DNA of 49,595 nucleotides from Terripilifer ovatus (GCA_029222685.1 JARHVB010000046.1:1-49595); one strand, 5' to 3'; counted from the first letter of the stretch, positions 7,653-18,296 are shown. The notes: a model not told the origin generated them from the sequence alone. Numbers and translations are program-made.

Positions 7653-7731
7653 CTGAGGAGGCGCGAAGCGCCTTTCAGGCGCTCCCCAGAATGAGGGCCT
7701 TGGAGATACTATACGACTATCCAGCGCCAGC

Positions 7732-8025
7732 TCAGACGAGTCCCGCCAGCGCCGCGCGAAGATCATCATCGGTGACGGCTTCGGGAGGTTTGGTGATCGT
7801 GCGGGCCTGTGACTTGCGGCCCGGCCGCATCACCAGCACGACGGTAGCGCCCTCCAGGCAGGTGGCGTCAGGGCAATCGATCCGGTTGACCGAAACCGCC
7901 GCGTCTTCCGGCAAGGCAAGGATCGCACACACGCGCCCGCGCAGACGGCGGCGAATGCGGGTCTGCTCCGCCAGATTCGCGACAGCGGACACGCCGCGCT
8001 GAAACGATCTGCCTAATCGGAACAT
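7732..8025 (-). CDS. Small hypothetical protein
   Basis: The 97-residue protein has a basic N-terminus (RIRRRLRGRVCAILALPED), a central VNRIDCPDATC segment with two Cys five residues apart, a beta-like stretch TVVLVMRPGRKSQART, and an acidic end VTDDDLRAALAGL. I do not recognise a named family, though the composition and layout look like a real conserved small cytoplasmic protein rather than a shadow. It has no signal peptide or membrane span. Its start overlaps the stop of a possible short upstream frame, and a Zur-box-like palindrome lies about 220 bases upstream. Confidence 0.6.
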   Translation of the reverse strand: MFRLGRSFQRGVSAVANLAEQTRIRRRLRGRVCAILALPEDAAVSVNRIDCPDATCLEGATVVLVMRPGRKSQARTITKPPEAVTDDDLRAALAGLV

Positions 8026-8244
8026 GGCGGGCGCCTTTCATAGAGTTCGGCGTAAAGCTGACCAAGCACGCGGCAAAAGGTTCGGCGGCGGCGGGAGAGC
8101 ACCCCATCGGGCCGGGAAGCACCGAACGCGTCTGCCTCCACTCCATCCACCTGGCGCGGTGCAATCGCTTCCGGCTGAAGACAGGCGTCTCGCGGGCGCT
8201 CGGGAGCAAGTTCAATGCGACAACGCGATTCGTCGGCGCTCGTG
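8026..8244 (-). other. Region with a possible short upstream frame
   Basis: On the minus strand an open frame ends at 8013 with the peptide RRRRTFCRVLGQLYAELYERRPPCSD. Its stop overlaps the next gene's ATG by 13 bases, as in translationally coupled pairs. The frame is open as far as the Zur-like palindrome, but the only ordinary start codon within the plausible part is GTG at 8150, giving just 45 residues. It may be a real small gene with an unusual start or a chance open frame. Nothing else is visible here. Confidence 0.3.
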
Positions 8245-8263
8245 TATGTTATAGTGTAACATA
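8245..8263. promoter_or_regulatory. Zur-box-like palindrome
   Basis: TATGTTA-TAGTG-TAACATA is a 7-bp perfect inverted repeat. Its core ATGTTATA-G-TGTAACAT differs at one base from the proteobacterial Zur consensus ATGTTATA-N-TATAACAT. It could control the minus-strand small gene(s) at 7732-8150 or, less likely, the plus-strand GH13 gene at 8526. Zur regulation is inferred only from motif similarity. Confidence 0.5.
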
Positions 8264-8265
8264 GT

Positions 8266-8416
8266 ATGGTCAAGGCAAAAGAAAATCCGGCTTGCGGCCG
8301 GGTCCAGTTCAATCCTGACAGTCGGGTCACACCAGCGGCTGCGGCTCCTGCCCGCGTTCCGGGCGCGACCGCGGCTTGGTGTTGGCGTCAGCACCGGCGA
8401 CGAGCGCGGTGACGGC
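8266..8416 (-). repeat. Degenerate duplicate of the ftsH 3' end
   Basis: These 151 bases align along their length with 11986-12139, at an estimated 85-90% identity; the first 19 bases are identical. They include the ftsH terminator stem and the last codons of ftsH (SPRSSPV ... PTP). Frame-disrupting differences show this copy is decayed. Both copies are in the same orientation and bracket the two GH13 genes. Confidence 0.85.
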
Positions 8417-8525
8417 GTCGCGTATGTGCGGGCCATGGCGTCGTAGCCAAAGAATAGCTGGTTGAACCAGCCGGCCGTTCCAGCGTTGCCCCGTGTAACC
8501 CGATTTTCAAAACAACGATGTTCCC

Positions 8526-10136
8526 ATGAATGAAAGCTCTGAATCCTGGTGGCGGTACGGCATTTTCTATCAAATCTATCCGCGCTCGTTTCAGGATTCG
8601 AATGCCGACGGAGTCGGCGATATCGCCGGGATCATTGACCGGCTGCCCTACTTGCTGGCGTTCGGCGTTGATGCGGTCTGGCTGTCGCCGATCTTTCCCT
8701 CGCCGATGGCCGATTTCGGTTACGACATTTCCGATTACACAGGGATCGACCCGCTGTTCGGCAGCATGGAGGACTTCGACGCACTGATCAGCGCCGTTCA
8801 TGCCAATGGCCTCAAGCTTATCCTCGATCTCGTCCCCAACCACACCTCCGACCAGCATCCCTGGTTCATCGAAAGCCGGGGTTCGCGCGATGCCCAAAAG
8901 CGCGACTGGTACATCTGGCGAGACCCGGCGGCGGACGGCGGCCCGCCAAACAACTGGATGTCGGAATTCGGCGGCAGCGCCTGGACCTATGACTCAGCCA
9001 CGCAGCAGTATTATTACCACGCCTTCCTCGCACAACAGCCGGATCTGAACTGGCGCAATCCAGACGTGCGCCAGGCCATCTATGACGTCATGCGCTTCTG
9101 GCTTCGCAAAGGCGTTGACGGCTTCCGCGTCGATGTGATCTGGCACCTGATCAAGGACGCGGAGCTTCGCAACAATCCACCCAATCCGGATTACCGCGAG
9201 GGCCGGCCGCCCAACGAGAGGATACTGACGCGCTATTCCTCCGATCAGCCTGAGGTTCACAATGTGATCGCCGAGATGAGGCGCGTGACCGATGAATTCG
9301 AGGCCCGGGTGTTGATCGGAGAAATCTATCTTCCGTTCGAGCGTCTCGTCGCCTATTACGGCAAAGATCTCTCGGGTGCACATCTGCCATTTAACTTCGC
9401 GCTGCTGTCGGCGCCCTGGAACGCGCGGTCGATCGAGAAAATCATTGCCGACTATGAAGCAGCACTCCCGGCGGGGGCGTGGCCGAACTGGGTGCTGGGC
9501 AATCACGATCGTCCGCGGGTGGCCAGTCGGGTGGGGCAGGCGCAGGCCAGCGTCGCCGCGATGCTCCTGTTGACCCTGCGGGGAACGCCGACGCTTTACT
9601 ACGGCGACGAGATCGGCATGCGTCAGGTGGCGATCGCGCCCGGCCAGGTGCGCGATCCCTTTGAGAAGAACGTGCCGGGCATCGGCGTTGGCCGTGACGG
9701 CTGCCGGACACCGATGCAATGGAATGCGACACGGTATGCGGGGTTCTCGACCGCGACGCCGTGGCTGCCGCTGTCGGACGATTTTGCGCAGGACAATGTG
9801 GCCAGCCTCCAGGCAGACGCCCGGTCGATCCTCAGCCTCTACAAGGCGCTCATCGCACTCCGAAAGAAATTGCCGGCGTTGACGTCAGGCGACTACGCGC
9901 CAATTGCCGCGCAGGACGATCTGTTGCTTTACCGCAGGCAGTGCGAGGGATCTGCCGTCGTGATCGCGCTGAATCTGGGGGCGCGGCCGATTTCGATTGC
10001 CTCGGATGTCGCCGGCCTTGCGGGCGAAATTCTGCTTTCAACGTTCCTCGACCGTCAGGGCGAGAAGATCCGCAGCGTATTGGATTTGCGCGGTAACGAA
10101 GGAGCGATCATCAGCCCGCATACTCAGGCGGGGTGA
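8526..10136 (+). CDS. GH13 alpha-glucosidase (oligo-1,6-glucosidase type)
   Basis: The 536-residue enzyme has the complete GH13 set: DLVPNH (101-106), nucleophile Asp203 in GFRVDVIWH, acid/base Glu266 in LIGEIYLP, and transition-state Asp328 in GNHDRP. The N-terminal YQIYPRSFQDSNADGVGDI and the QPDLNWRNPDVR segment are typical of retaining alpha-glucosidases and oligo-1,6-glucosidases, which release glucose from short alpha-glucans, maltose or sucrose-like sugars. No signal peptide is present, so it acts in the cytoplasm. It ends tail-to-tail with a second GH13 gene, overlapping by 13 bases. Exact linkage preference cannot be deduced. Confidence 0.9.
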   Translation: MNESSESWWRYGIFYQIYPRSFQDSNADGVGDIAGIIDRLPYLLAFGVDAVWLSPIFPSPMADFGYDISDYTGIDPLFGSMEDFDALISAVHANGLKLILDLVPNHTSDQHPWFIESRGSRDAQKRDWYIWRDPAADGGPPNNWMSEFGGSAWTYDSATQQYYYHAFLAQQPDLNWRNPDVRQAIYDVMRFWLRKGVDGFRVDVIWHLIKDAELRNNPPNPDYREGRPPNERILTRYSSDQPEVHNVIAEMRRVTDEFEARVLIGEIYLPFERLVAYYGKDLSGAHLPFNFALLSAPWNARSIEKIIADYEAALPAGAWPNWVLGNHDRPRVASRVGQAQASVAAMLLLTLRGTPTLYYGDEIGMRQVAIAPGQVRDPFEKNVPGIGVGRDGCRTPMQWNATRYAGFSTATPWLPLSDDFAQDNVASLQADARSILSLYKALIALRKKLPALTSGDYAPIAAQDDLLLYRRQCEGSAVVIALNLGARPISIASDVAGLAGEILLSTFLDRQGEKIRSVLDLRGNEGAIISPHTQAG

Positions 10137-11824
10137 CCGGTCTTGCCTTTCGCGTCGGCATCGATATCGCTGCGCTTCAGTAAATAGTCGAGGCCTCCGA
10201 CCCGGTACCAGCGATACCCGTAGCCCTCCAGCACCAGCGTATGCTTGCCGCGTTCGTTGGCCCGGCTGTGGTCTTCCGACAGCAGGTTGACCAGCAGCTT
10301 GCCAGCGTCCCCGGGAAGTCCGACCGCAAACGAAACCTCGCGCGGTTTTTCGTCGAGATTGTGCACGAACAGTACCGAATTGTTGCGCCAGTCATAGCGC
10401 ATCACCAGCACCGACGGATCGCGTGTAGCGATCACCTTGAAGTCTCCCCAGCCGACTTCCGGGACTTCCTTGCGCATCCGGATGACGCGCTCGGTCCAGT
10501 TCAGCATCGAGTTGGGATCACGGCGCTGCTTGGCGACGTTGACGTGCTCGTATCCGTATGGGCCCACGTCGATGACCGGCGAGCAGGGCCTGTCGCTTTT
10601 GGTGAAGCCGGCCTGCGGCTCGGTGGACCACTGCATCGGCGTGCGGGCGCAATTGCGCTCGGGCAGATCGAGGTTGTCGCCCATCGCGATTTCGTCGCCA
10701 TAACGGATCACGGGTGTTCCCGGCAGCGTGAACATCAGGCTGTAGGCGAGTTCGAGACGCCGGCGGTCGCCGCCAAGCATCGGCGCAAGGCGACGCCGAA
10801 TGCCGCGATCGTAGAGCTGCATGGTCTTGTCGGGACCAAATTTCTCAAACACCAGTTCGCGCTGCGCCTTGGTCAGCCGGCCGAGATCGAGTTCGTCGTG
10901 ATTGCGCAGGAACAGGCCCCATTGCGCGGTGGCAGGTCGTGGCTTTGTGGCCTGAAGAGCCTTTGCCAACGGGCGGGAATCGGCGGACGCCAGTGCATAG
11001 AACAAATTCTGGTTGACGAAGAAATTGAACATCATGTGCATGCGGTCGCCGTCGTCTCCGAAATATTCCATGTCGGTCTCTGGCAGCACATTGGCCTCGG
11101 CAAGGATGACGGCGTTACCCTGTCGCCATTGTAGAAACTCCCGGAACGACCGCAGCATGTCGTATTGCTCGATCGGCTTGCCAACCTTCGCGCCTTTGGT
11201 TGCTATGACGAAGGGCACCGCATCCATCCGGAAGCCGGATACGCCGAGCTGAATCCAGAAGCCCATGATCTTGAGGATCTCGGCCTGCACATGCGGATTC
11301 GACGTGTTGAGGTCGGGCTGGAAATCATAGAAGCGATGGAAGAACCACGCCCCGGCTACCTTATCGCGTGTCCAGGTGGATTTCTGCACGCCTGGAAACA
11401 CCATGCCCTTGCCGGCATTGGCCGGCTTCTTGTCGGCCCAGACATACCAGTCGCGATAAGGCGAATCCGGTGAGCTTCGCGCGTCGAGAAACCATGGATG
11501 TTGATCGGAGGTGTGATTGACCACGAGATCGATGATGACCCGCATGCCCCGTTGCCGGCAGCCATGGGTGAATTCGACAAAGTCGCCGAGACTGCCGTAG
11601 CGCGGATCGACACCGTAATAATCCGCGATGTCGTAGCCGTCATCCTTGTGAGGTGACGGCTGAAACGGCATCAGCCAGATCGCGGTGACGCCGAGGCCCT
11701 GCAGATAATCCAACCGGCGCAACAGCCCTTTGAAGTCTCCTATGCCGTCACCGTTGGCGTCCATAAAGGTGCCGACGGAGAGACAATAAAACACGCTGTT
11801 CTTGTACCAGAGGTCGTCGATCAT
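10124..11824 (-). CDS. GH13 trehalose synthase-like alpha-amylase family protein
   Basis: The 566-residue protein starts LWYKNSVFYCLSVGTFMDANGDGIGDF, the opening typical of trehalose synthase (TreS) and its relatives. It has VVNHTSDQHPWF (102-113), nucleophile Asp201 in GFRMDAVPF, Glu243 in LAEANV and Asp310 in RNHDELDL. TreS isomerises maltose and trehalose; short relatives like this one lack a fused maltokinase and some are hydrolases. The C-terminus ends with a beta-sandwich and the tail YGYRWYRVGGLDYLL. It is cytoplasmic. It lies convergent with the alpha-glucosidase gene, suggesting a maltose/trehalose module. TreS activity is likely but unproven, so no symbol is given. Confidence 0.85.
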   Translation of the reverse strand: MIDDLWYKNSVFYCLSVGTFMDANGDGIGDFKGLLRRLDYLQGLGVTAIWLMPFQPSPHKDDGYDIADYYGVDPRYGSLGDFVEFTHGCRQRGMRVIIDLVVNHTSDQHPWFLDARSSPDSPYRDWYVWADKKPANAGKGMVFPGVQKSTWTRDKVAGAWFFHRFYDFQPDLNTSNPHVQAEILKIMGFWIQLGVSGFRMDAVPFVIATKGAKVGKPIEQYDMLRSFREFLQWRQGNAVILAEANVLPETDMEYFGDDGDRMHMMFNFFVNQNLFYALASADSRPLAKALQATKPRPATAQWGLFLRNHDELDLGRLTKAQRELVFEKFGPDKTMQLYDRGIRRRLAPMLGGDRRRLELAYSLMFTLPGTPVIRYGDEIAMGDNLDLPERNCARTPMQWSTEPQAGFTKSDRPCSPVIDVGPYGYEHVNVAKQRRDPNSMLNWTERVIRMRKEVPEVGWGDFKVIATRDPSVLVMRYDWRNNSVLFVHNLDEKPREVSFAVGLPGDAGKLLVNLLSEDHSRANERGKHTLVLEGYGYRWYRVGGLDYLLKRSDIDADAKGKTGHPA

Positions 11825-12002
11825 ACTGAGGCAGCCCTCTTCGATCCGCCAGTGGTAGCGGCAGGATAATAAGCGATGAAGGCTTTCGGGGTTCCCGAAC
11901 GAAGGACGGCTACGCCAGCGGGTAACGACTTGCCTGATCGCAAACGCGGCAAAATCGCCCGGGATTCGCCTGCTCCACGATTGTCATGGTCAAGGCAAAA
12001 GA

Positions 12003-12025
12003 AAACCCGGCTTGCGGCCGGGTTT
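12003..12025 (-). terminator. ftsH intrinsic terminator
   Basis: A 9-bp stem (AAACCCGGC / GCCGGGTTT) with a 5-nt loop is followed on the minus strand by TTTTCTTTT. It lies about 25 bases past the ftsH stop. Confidence 0.85.
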
Positions 12026-12048
12026 CCAATTCAATCCTGACAGTCGGG

Positions 12049-13968
<1,920 letters not shown>

Positions 13969-14138
13969 TCGATCCTGCCAGTGGCTTTCTGAGATCGGCT
14001 CGCACAGTTTCGCGGTCCGTCCAGGTTGGTCTCATATTTAGGCTTTGACAGGTCCCTTGCCAAGGGAAGTCCTGCCTCGATTATCGATAGGAACCGCCAA
14101 TTCCGACATCACTGTGAAGCGATCCTGACTGAAAATGG

Positions 14139-15209
14139 CTAATTTCCCTTGCGCGGACCCCTGCCGCGCTGTCGCGGCCCTTCCTTGGCGATCGTCAGCG
14201 ACCCGGAACGGTCGAGGTTGAGGATCGCACCGGCGAGCGTGCCCTTCCAGATCCGGCCGCCATCGAGGGCCTCGCGCAGCGCCTGCGCCGACCGCTCCAG
14301 CCGGTCGAGACGAATACTGTCCGCAGACGCCAAAAACGATGTTATTTCAGCCTCAACAACGCCGGCAATCACATCGACGGGTTGGCGCTTGAGCCTTTGA
14401 ACGTCGAGCCGCACACTGTCTGTCGATGTTTCCTTGGCGATATGCGCGCGCGCATCGCTGACCGCGCGACGCAAGACCTCATCGGCCCCCGCCATCCGGC
14501 GGGCGAAGCGCCGCCATTGCTCCGGCCCCAGCCCTTCCGCCTCAAGCAAGGCTGTCAGCTCACGCATCCTGGTGCGCGCATATTGGGAATCCTTGTTGGA
14601 CGGATCGCTGATGAACGGGACATTGTTGTCCGCACAGACCTGTTCAAGCTCGGGCTTGCGCAAGTGCAGCAGCGGCCGCGCCAGGGTCAGCCCATAAGCC
14701 TGCGTCTCCTCGCGGATGCCGGCGAGACCGGCAACGCCGCTGCCGTGCAGCAGCCGGAACAGGATGGTCTCAGCCTGATCGTCGGCATGATGCGCCGTCA
14801 TCAGCACGTTCGCGCCGACATCGCGGGCATGCTCGCTCAGCAGCCGGTAGCGCGCCTCGCGCGCCAGTTCCTGGATGCGTGTTTTGGGATGCGGCCCCCG
14901 CCAGGTGAGAACGGCGTGGGGCACGCCGAGCGCCGCGCCGATTTCGCCCACATAAGCCGCCTCTTCCGCCGCTTCCGGCCTCAATCCGTGATCGACCGTC
15001 GCGGCAAACACCCGCGTGCCGGACTCACGCGACCAGATCGTGGCCATCAGCAGCAACGCCAGCGAGTCGGGACCACCGGAAACGGCCAGCAGCGCGCCGG
15101 CGACGCCCGTCCATTTTGCGAAGATCAGGGACGGATCGAGATCGATATCGAGAGCGGAGCCAGCTCCGCGCTCAGCACTGGGCACGCTTGTAGTCGCGAT
15201 CGGCCGCAT
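14139..15209 (-). CDS. tilS: tRNA(Ile)-lysidine synthetase TilS
   Basis: The protein carries the PP-loop motif AVSGGPDS followed by VDHGLRPEAAEEA and MTAHHADDQAETILFRLLHGSG, diagnostic of TilS. The enzyme ATP-dependently joins lysine to C34 of the AUA-reading tRNA(Ile), and is normally essential. Start choice is uncertain: ATG at 15209 is used here; GTG at 15185 would give a minimal 14-base overlap with cpoB; ATG at 15308 would overlap cpoB by 137 bases. None has a strong ribosome site, so translational coupling to cpoB is likely. The C-terminal part is shorter than in E. coli and ends in a basic tail, which is common in alphaproteobacteria. Confidence 0.92.
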   Translation of the reverse strand: MRPIATTSVPSAERGAGSALDIDLDPSLIFAKWTGVAGALLAVSGGPDSLALLLMATIWSRESGTRVFAATVDHGLRPEAAEEAAYVGEIGAALGVPHAVLTWRGPHPKTRIQELAREARYRLLSEHARDVGANVLMTAHHADDQAETILFRLLHGSGVAGLAGIREETQAYGLTLARPLLHLRKPELEQVCADNNVPFISDPSNKDSQYARTRMRELTALLEAEGLGPEQWRRFARRMAGADEVLRRAVSDARAHIAKETSTDSVRLDVQRLKRQPVDVIAGVVEAEITSFLASADSIRLDRLERSAQALREALDGGRIWKGTLAGAILNLDRSGSLTIAKEGPRQRGRGPRKGN

Positions 15210-16290
15210 TGCGGACGCTGGCCGAGGCCGTCGGATATTTGCGGGTGACCTCACCCCAGGCGGCGCAGGCCTGTTCCTTGGCGCCGATCTTCTCGAGCGA
15301 TTGTCCAAGCCGCCACAGCGATTGCGGCACGCTGGAGGACTTCGGGAAATCAGTCGACACTTTCAGGAACTGTTCGGCGGCTTCACGGTGGCGGTTGCGC
15401 TTGGAATAGGTCTCGCCGAGATAATAGGTCGCCTGCGGCGTCAGTTGCCCGGTCGGGTAACGGCTTACGAATTCACGGAAGCTGGTTTCAGCCGCGTCGA
15501 ACTCGTTCTTCTTATACAGCCCGACCGCCTGGTCGAACTCGCCGCGCGGCGTGGCGGCGGCAGGCGGCAGCGATGCCACCTGCTGGTTGGCGGGCGCCGG
15601 CGATCCCGGATTAGCGGGATAGGCTTGATTGCCGGAATAGGTTTGCGGCGCCGGATAGGCTGGCCCCGGCAGCTGCGTGCTCGTCACCGACCCGGGCGCC
15701 GGAATGACGGTGGGGCCGCGGGCAATCCGGTCGCGCGGATTGACGAGATCGATCGGCCCGCCGCCATCGTCGCCGTCATCCACGATGATGGGACCTTGCG
15801 GCAGATTCTGGCGCAAACCCGGATCGCGGGGTTGTTCCGGCAGCGATCCGATGACCCGCGGCGCGCCCGGCGCATCCGGCGCGGCATTCGGATCGAACGC
15901 ATCGCCACGGCCGCTGCGACTGCTCGACGGCGGCGGCACCGCCGGCCCCGGACCGGATGCATCGCTGCGCCGCTGCGGACCGCCACGCGGCGGCTCGCCG
16001 CCCTCCGGCTGGCCGCGGCGCAATTGTTCTTCGAGCTTGCGGTTCTGGAACTGCAATTGCTCGATCTGGCCGGTCAGGCTGCGCAATTGGCTTTCCAGCC
16101 GGTCGACGCGCACCAGCAACCCTGCCGCATCGGCGCCGCCTGGCATTGAACCCTGGGCAGGCTCATAGGCCGGGCCGCGCTCATAACCGCCGCCGCCAGG
16201 AACCTGCGCCGGCGGGTAATATTGCGCAGCGGCGCCAAACGACGCCGCGCCGAAGACGACGACAGCTAGGGGCAGGCTCTTGAACGACAT
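15172..16290 (-). CDS. cpoB: Tol-Pal-associated periplasmic protein CpoB (YbgF)
   Basis: The 372-residue protein has a signal peptide (about residues 1-22), a coiled-coil (about 50-85, LVRVDRLESQLRSLTGQIEQ and onwards) that mediates trimerisation, a long Pro/Gly/Arg-rich linker, and a C-terminal TPR domain (about 240-372) with YLGETYSKRNRHREAAEQFL. CpoB links Tol-Pal constriction energy to peptidoglycan synthesis at division. The start at 16290 is chosen because the signal peptide begins there; an in-frame ATG at 16458 would add 56 unlikely residues. It follows pal, but a strong terminator stands between them, and it overlaps tilS downstream. Confidence 0.92.
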   Translation of the reverse strand: MSFKSLPLAVVVFGAASFGAAAQYYPPAQVPGGGGYERGPAYEPAQGSMPGGADAAGLLVRVDRLESQLRSLTGQIEQLQFQNRKLEEQLRRGQPEGGEPPRGGPQRRSDASGPGPAVPPPSSSRSGRGDAFDPNAAPDAPGAPRVIGSLPEQPRDPGLRQNLPQGPIIVDDGDDGGGPIDLVNPRDRIARGPTVIPAPGSVTSTQLPGPAYPAPQTYSGNQAYPANPGSPAPANQQVASLPPAAATPRGEFDQAVGLYKKNEFDAAETSFREFVSRYPTGQLTPQATYYLGETYSKRNRHREAAEQFLKVSTDFPKSSSVPQSLWRLGQSLEKIGAKEQACAAWGEVTRKYPTASASVRNAADRDYKRAQC

Positions 16291-16410
16291 GATGGACCCG
16301 GCTCTGAAACCCTCCGCGATGCACCGGCGCACCGCGACTGGACCGGTCGTTATCATATTGGCGGCGATGGCGGAAATGCGGCGCTGGTATTTAGAGAAGA
16401 TGGCAGACAG

Positions 16411-16439
16411 AAAAATGCCGGCGTCCTCGGACGCCGGCA
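16411..16439 (-). terminator. Intrinsic terminator after pal
   Basis: An 11-bp perfect stem (TGCCGGCGTCC / GGACGCCGGCA) with a very small loop is followed on the minus strand by TTTTT. It lies about 50 bases past the pal stop, so cpoB probably needs read-through or its own promoter. Confidence 0.85.
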
Positions 16440-16491
16440 GGTTTTGGGGAACGTGCAACCGCGTGGAGGCGGCTGCGGTCTTTGTCGAAGA

Positions 16492-17004
16492 TCAGGAGCC
16501 GGCGCCACCACCCAGCACGGTGACGGCGCGGCGGTTCTGCGACCAGCAGGAGATGTCGTTGCAGACCGCCACCGGACGTTCCTTGCCGTAGCTGATCGTC
16601 TTCATGCGCTGGGGCGCCACGCCGCGGGCGATGAGGTAATTCTTCGTCGCCTCGGCGCGCTGCGAACCGAGCGCGAAATTATATTCGCGGGTGCCGCGCT
16701 CGTCGGCATGGCCTTCGATGGTGAAGCTGTAGCGCCCGTACTGGTTGAGCCAGCGCGCCTGCTTGTCGAGCGTTGCCTGGGCATTGGCGTTCAACTCGAC
16801 CGAATCGGTATCGAAAAAGACGCGATCGCCCACATTGACGACGAAATCCTGCTGGCTGCCCGGGGTCGCAGCGCCCGCGCCCGCCCCGGCAAGACCGGCG
16901 GCATTCGGATCGTCATTGGGATTCTTGGAGCAGGCGGAGATCGCCAGCGCCACCGTCAGCGCGGCGGCAACGCGAAACAGGCGCGCGCTCGAAAACAGGG
17001 ACAT
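16492..17004 (-). CDS. pal: Peptidoglycan-associated lipoprotein Pal
   Basis: The 170-residue protein has a lipoprotein signal with the lipobox AISAC (Cys25) and a C-terminal OmpA-like domain (about 55-165) with VFFDTDSVELNANAQATL, GHADERGTREYN and GSQRAEATKNYL. The Asp and Arg that bind meso-diaminopimelate are in place. Pal tethers the outer membrane to peptidoglycan and works with TolA and TolB. The ATG at 17004 has GAGGAG upstream and starts the signal peptide. The gene normally follows tolB; here its upstream neighbour is a divergent Bug-type binding protein and no tolQRAB genes are in the window. Confidence 0.95.
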   Translation of the reverse strand: MSLFSSARLFRVAAALTVALAISACSKNPNDDPNAAGLAGAGAGAATPGSQQDFVVNVGDRVFFDTDSVELNANAQATLDKQARWLNQYGRYSFTIEGHADERGTREYNFALGSQRAEATKNYLIARGVAPQRMKTISYGKERPVAVCNDISCWSQNRRAVTVLGGGAGS

Positions 17005-17277
17005 GACAACACTCCTCAGAAACTCGTGACTAGAACCCAGCCCCACAAACCACCCCTGTCCTAGCGGCCATTTGGTTAAGCGAAGGTTCCATAAACCTTG
17101 CCGGCGGGTTGTCGAAGAGCGTTGCATTTTAGCAAATGCACGCGTGGTTAATGATTGGTGACCGTTAATAGCACCTTCGTGGCGGGAATGCGGCGCGGGG
17201 CGCGCATTGCGATGGCAGCGGGCTTTGTGACAATATCGACACAGCTGCGGCAGACAGCAAGAATCAGGGAGGCGAAG

Positions 17278-18285
17278 ATGGCGCGATCCGTTCCGATGCT
17301 GCGCAAGGCCGCGATGGCGCTCATCGCAAGCACAATATGGGCCTCCCCCGCGCCAGCGCAGGATTTTCCCCGCACGCTCAATATCTACGTCGGCTATGGG
17401 CCCGGCGGCGGCTACGACACCAATGCCCGCCTGGTCGGGCGCTTTCTCGGCAAATATCTGCCCGGCGAACCCAATGTCGTGGTCCAGAACATGCCGGGCG
17501 CCGGCGGGCTGAAAGCCGCCAACTGGCTGTACGAGCTGGCGCCGCGCGACGGCTCGGCCATCGCCATCACCGGCACGGCGCTATTCCTCGAGCCTCTGCT
17601 CGGCGGCAAGGAAGCCCATTTCGATTCGCAGAAATTCACCTGGCTCGGCTCGACCGCGACGGAACCCGCCGGCTGCGCCGTCTGGCACACCGCCAACATC
17701 AAGACCATGGAGGAACTCCTGACCCGGCCGCTTCTGGTCGGCGGCAGCGGTCAGGCCGCCGTGGCGACCATCTATCCGATGGCGATGAATGCGGTGCTCG
17801 GCGCCAAGCTCAAACTGATCCAGGGCTATACCGGATCCAACGAGAGCCTGCTGGCGATGGAGCGCGGCGAAGTCCAGGTGTTCTGCGGCTTCACGCCCTA
17901 TGCCCGCCCGAACTGGCTCAAGGAAGGCAAGGTCACCGTGGTGGCGCAGATCGGCATGACGAGGGACCGCAGTTTCCCCGATGCGCCGCTGGTGCAGGAC
18001 TATGCCAGCAATGCCGAGGACCGCCAGGTGCTGGAGTTCATCTTCGCCCAGCAGTCGGTCACCCGTCCCTATCTCGGCCCGCCGGGAATTCCCGCGGCAC
18101 GCACCAAGGCGCTGCGCGACGGCCTCGCCAGGACCGTCGCCGACAGCCAGTTCCGCGAAGAGGCCGCGAAAATGCGGGTCGACCCGGTGTTCATGACAGG
18201 CGAGGACATCGCTGCCCTGCTGCGCAAGCTTTACGCATCACCGCCGCAGGTGGTGGCGCGGGCGAAGACGATCATGGGACGGTGA
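17278..18285 (+). CDS. Bug/TctC-family tripartite tricarboxylate transporter binding protein
   Basis: The 335-residue protein has a signal peptide ending ASPAPAQ and begins its mature part with LNIYVGYGPGGGYDTNARLVG, the binding-loop pattern of the Bug/TctC family. The second landmark, VVQNMPGAGGLKAANWLYELAPRDGSAI, is also present. These periplasmic proteins capture carboxylates or other small anions for TctAB permeases. No TctA or TctB gene is in the window, so it is an orphan. AGGGAGG stands 5 bases before the ATG at 17278, ruling out the earlier in-frame ATG at 17155. The ligand is unknown. Confidence 0.88.
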   Translation: MARSVPMLRKAAMALIASTIWASPAPAQDFPRTLNIYVGYGPGGGYDTNARLVGRFLGKYLPGEPNVVVQNMPGAGGLKAANWLYELAPRDGSAIAITGTALFLEPLLGGKEAHFDSQKFTWLGSTATEPAGCAVWHTANIKTMEELLTRPLLVGGSGQAAVATIYPMAMNAVLGAKLKLIQGYTGSNESLLAMERGEVQVFCGFTPYARPNWLKEGKVTVVAQIGMTRDRSFPDAPLVQDYASNAEDRQVLEFIFAQQSVTRPYLGPPGIPAARTKALRDGLARTVADSQFREEAAKMRVDPVFMTGEDIAALLRKLYASPPQVVARAKTIMGR

Positions 18286-18296
18286 TTCAGCGCGAT

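Larger units (their letters stand above)
7399..7699. repeat. Host palindrome (family B) split by a nested element
   Basis: If bases 7414-7657 are removed, the flanks join into one long imperfect palindrome running from AGCCCTTATCCTGAG to CCAGAATGAGGGC. This is the same arm sequence seen in family B repeats at 40248-40364 and 43564-43684. It lies between the convergent genes ending at 7348 and 7732. It lacks the outer CCTTCGAGAC arms of the other copies. Confidence 0.7.

Noticed and set aside
8013..8330. Long version of the short minus-strand frame running through the Zur-like palindrome
   Set aside because: Its first part is the decayed ftsH 3' copy and the palindrome, so the long form cannot be a gene. 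Only the last ~45 codons could be real.
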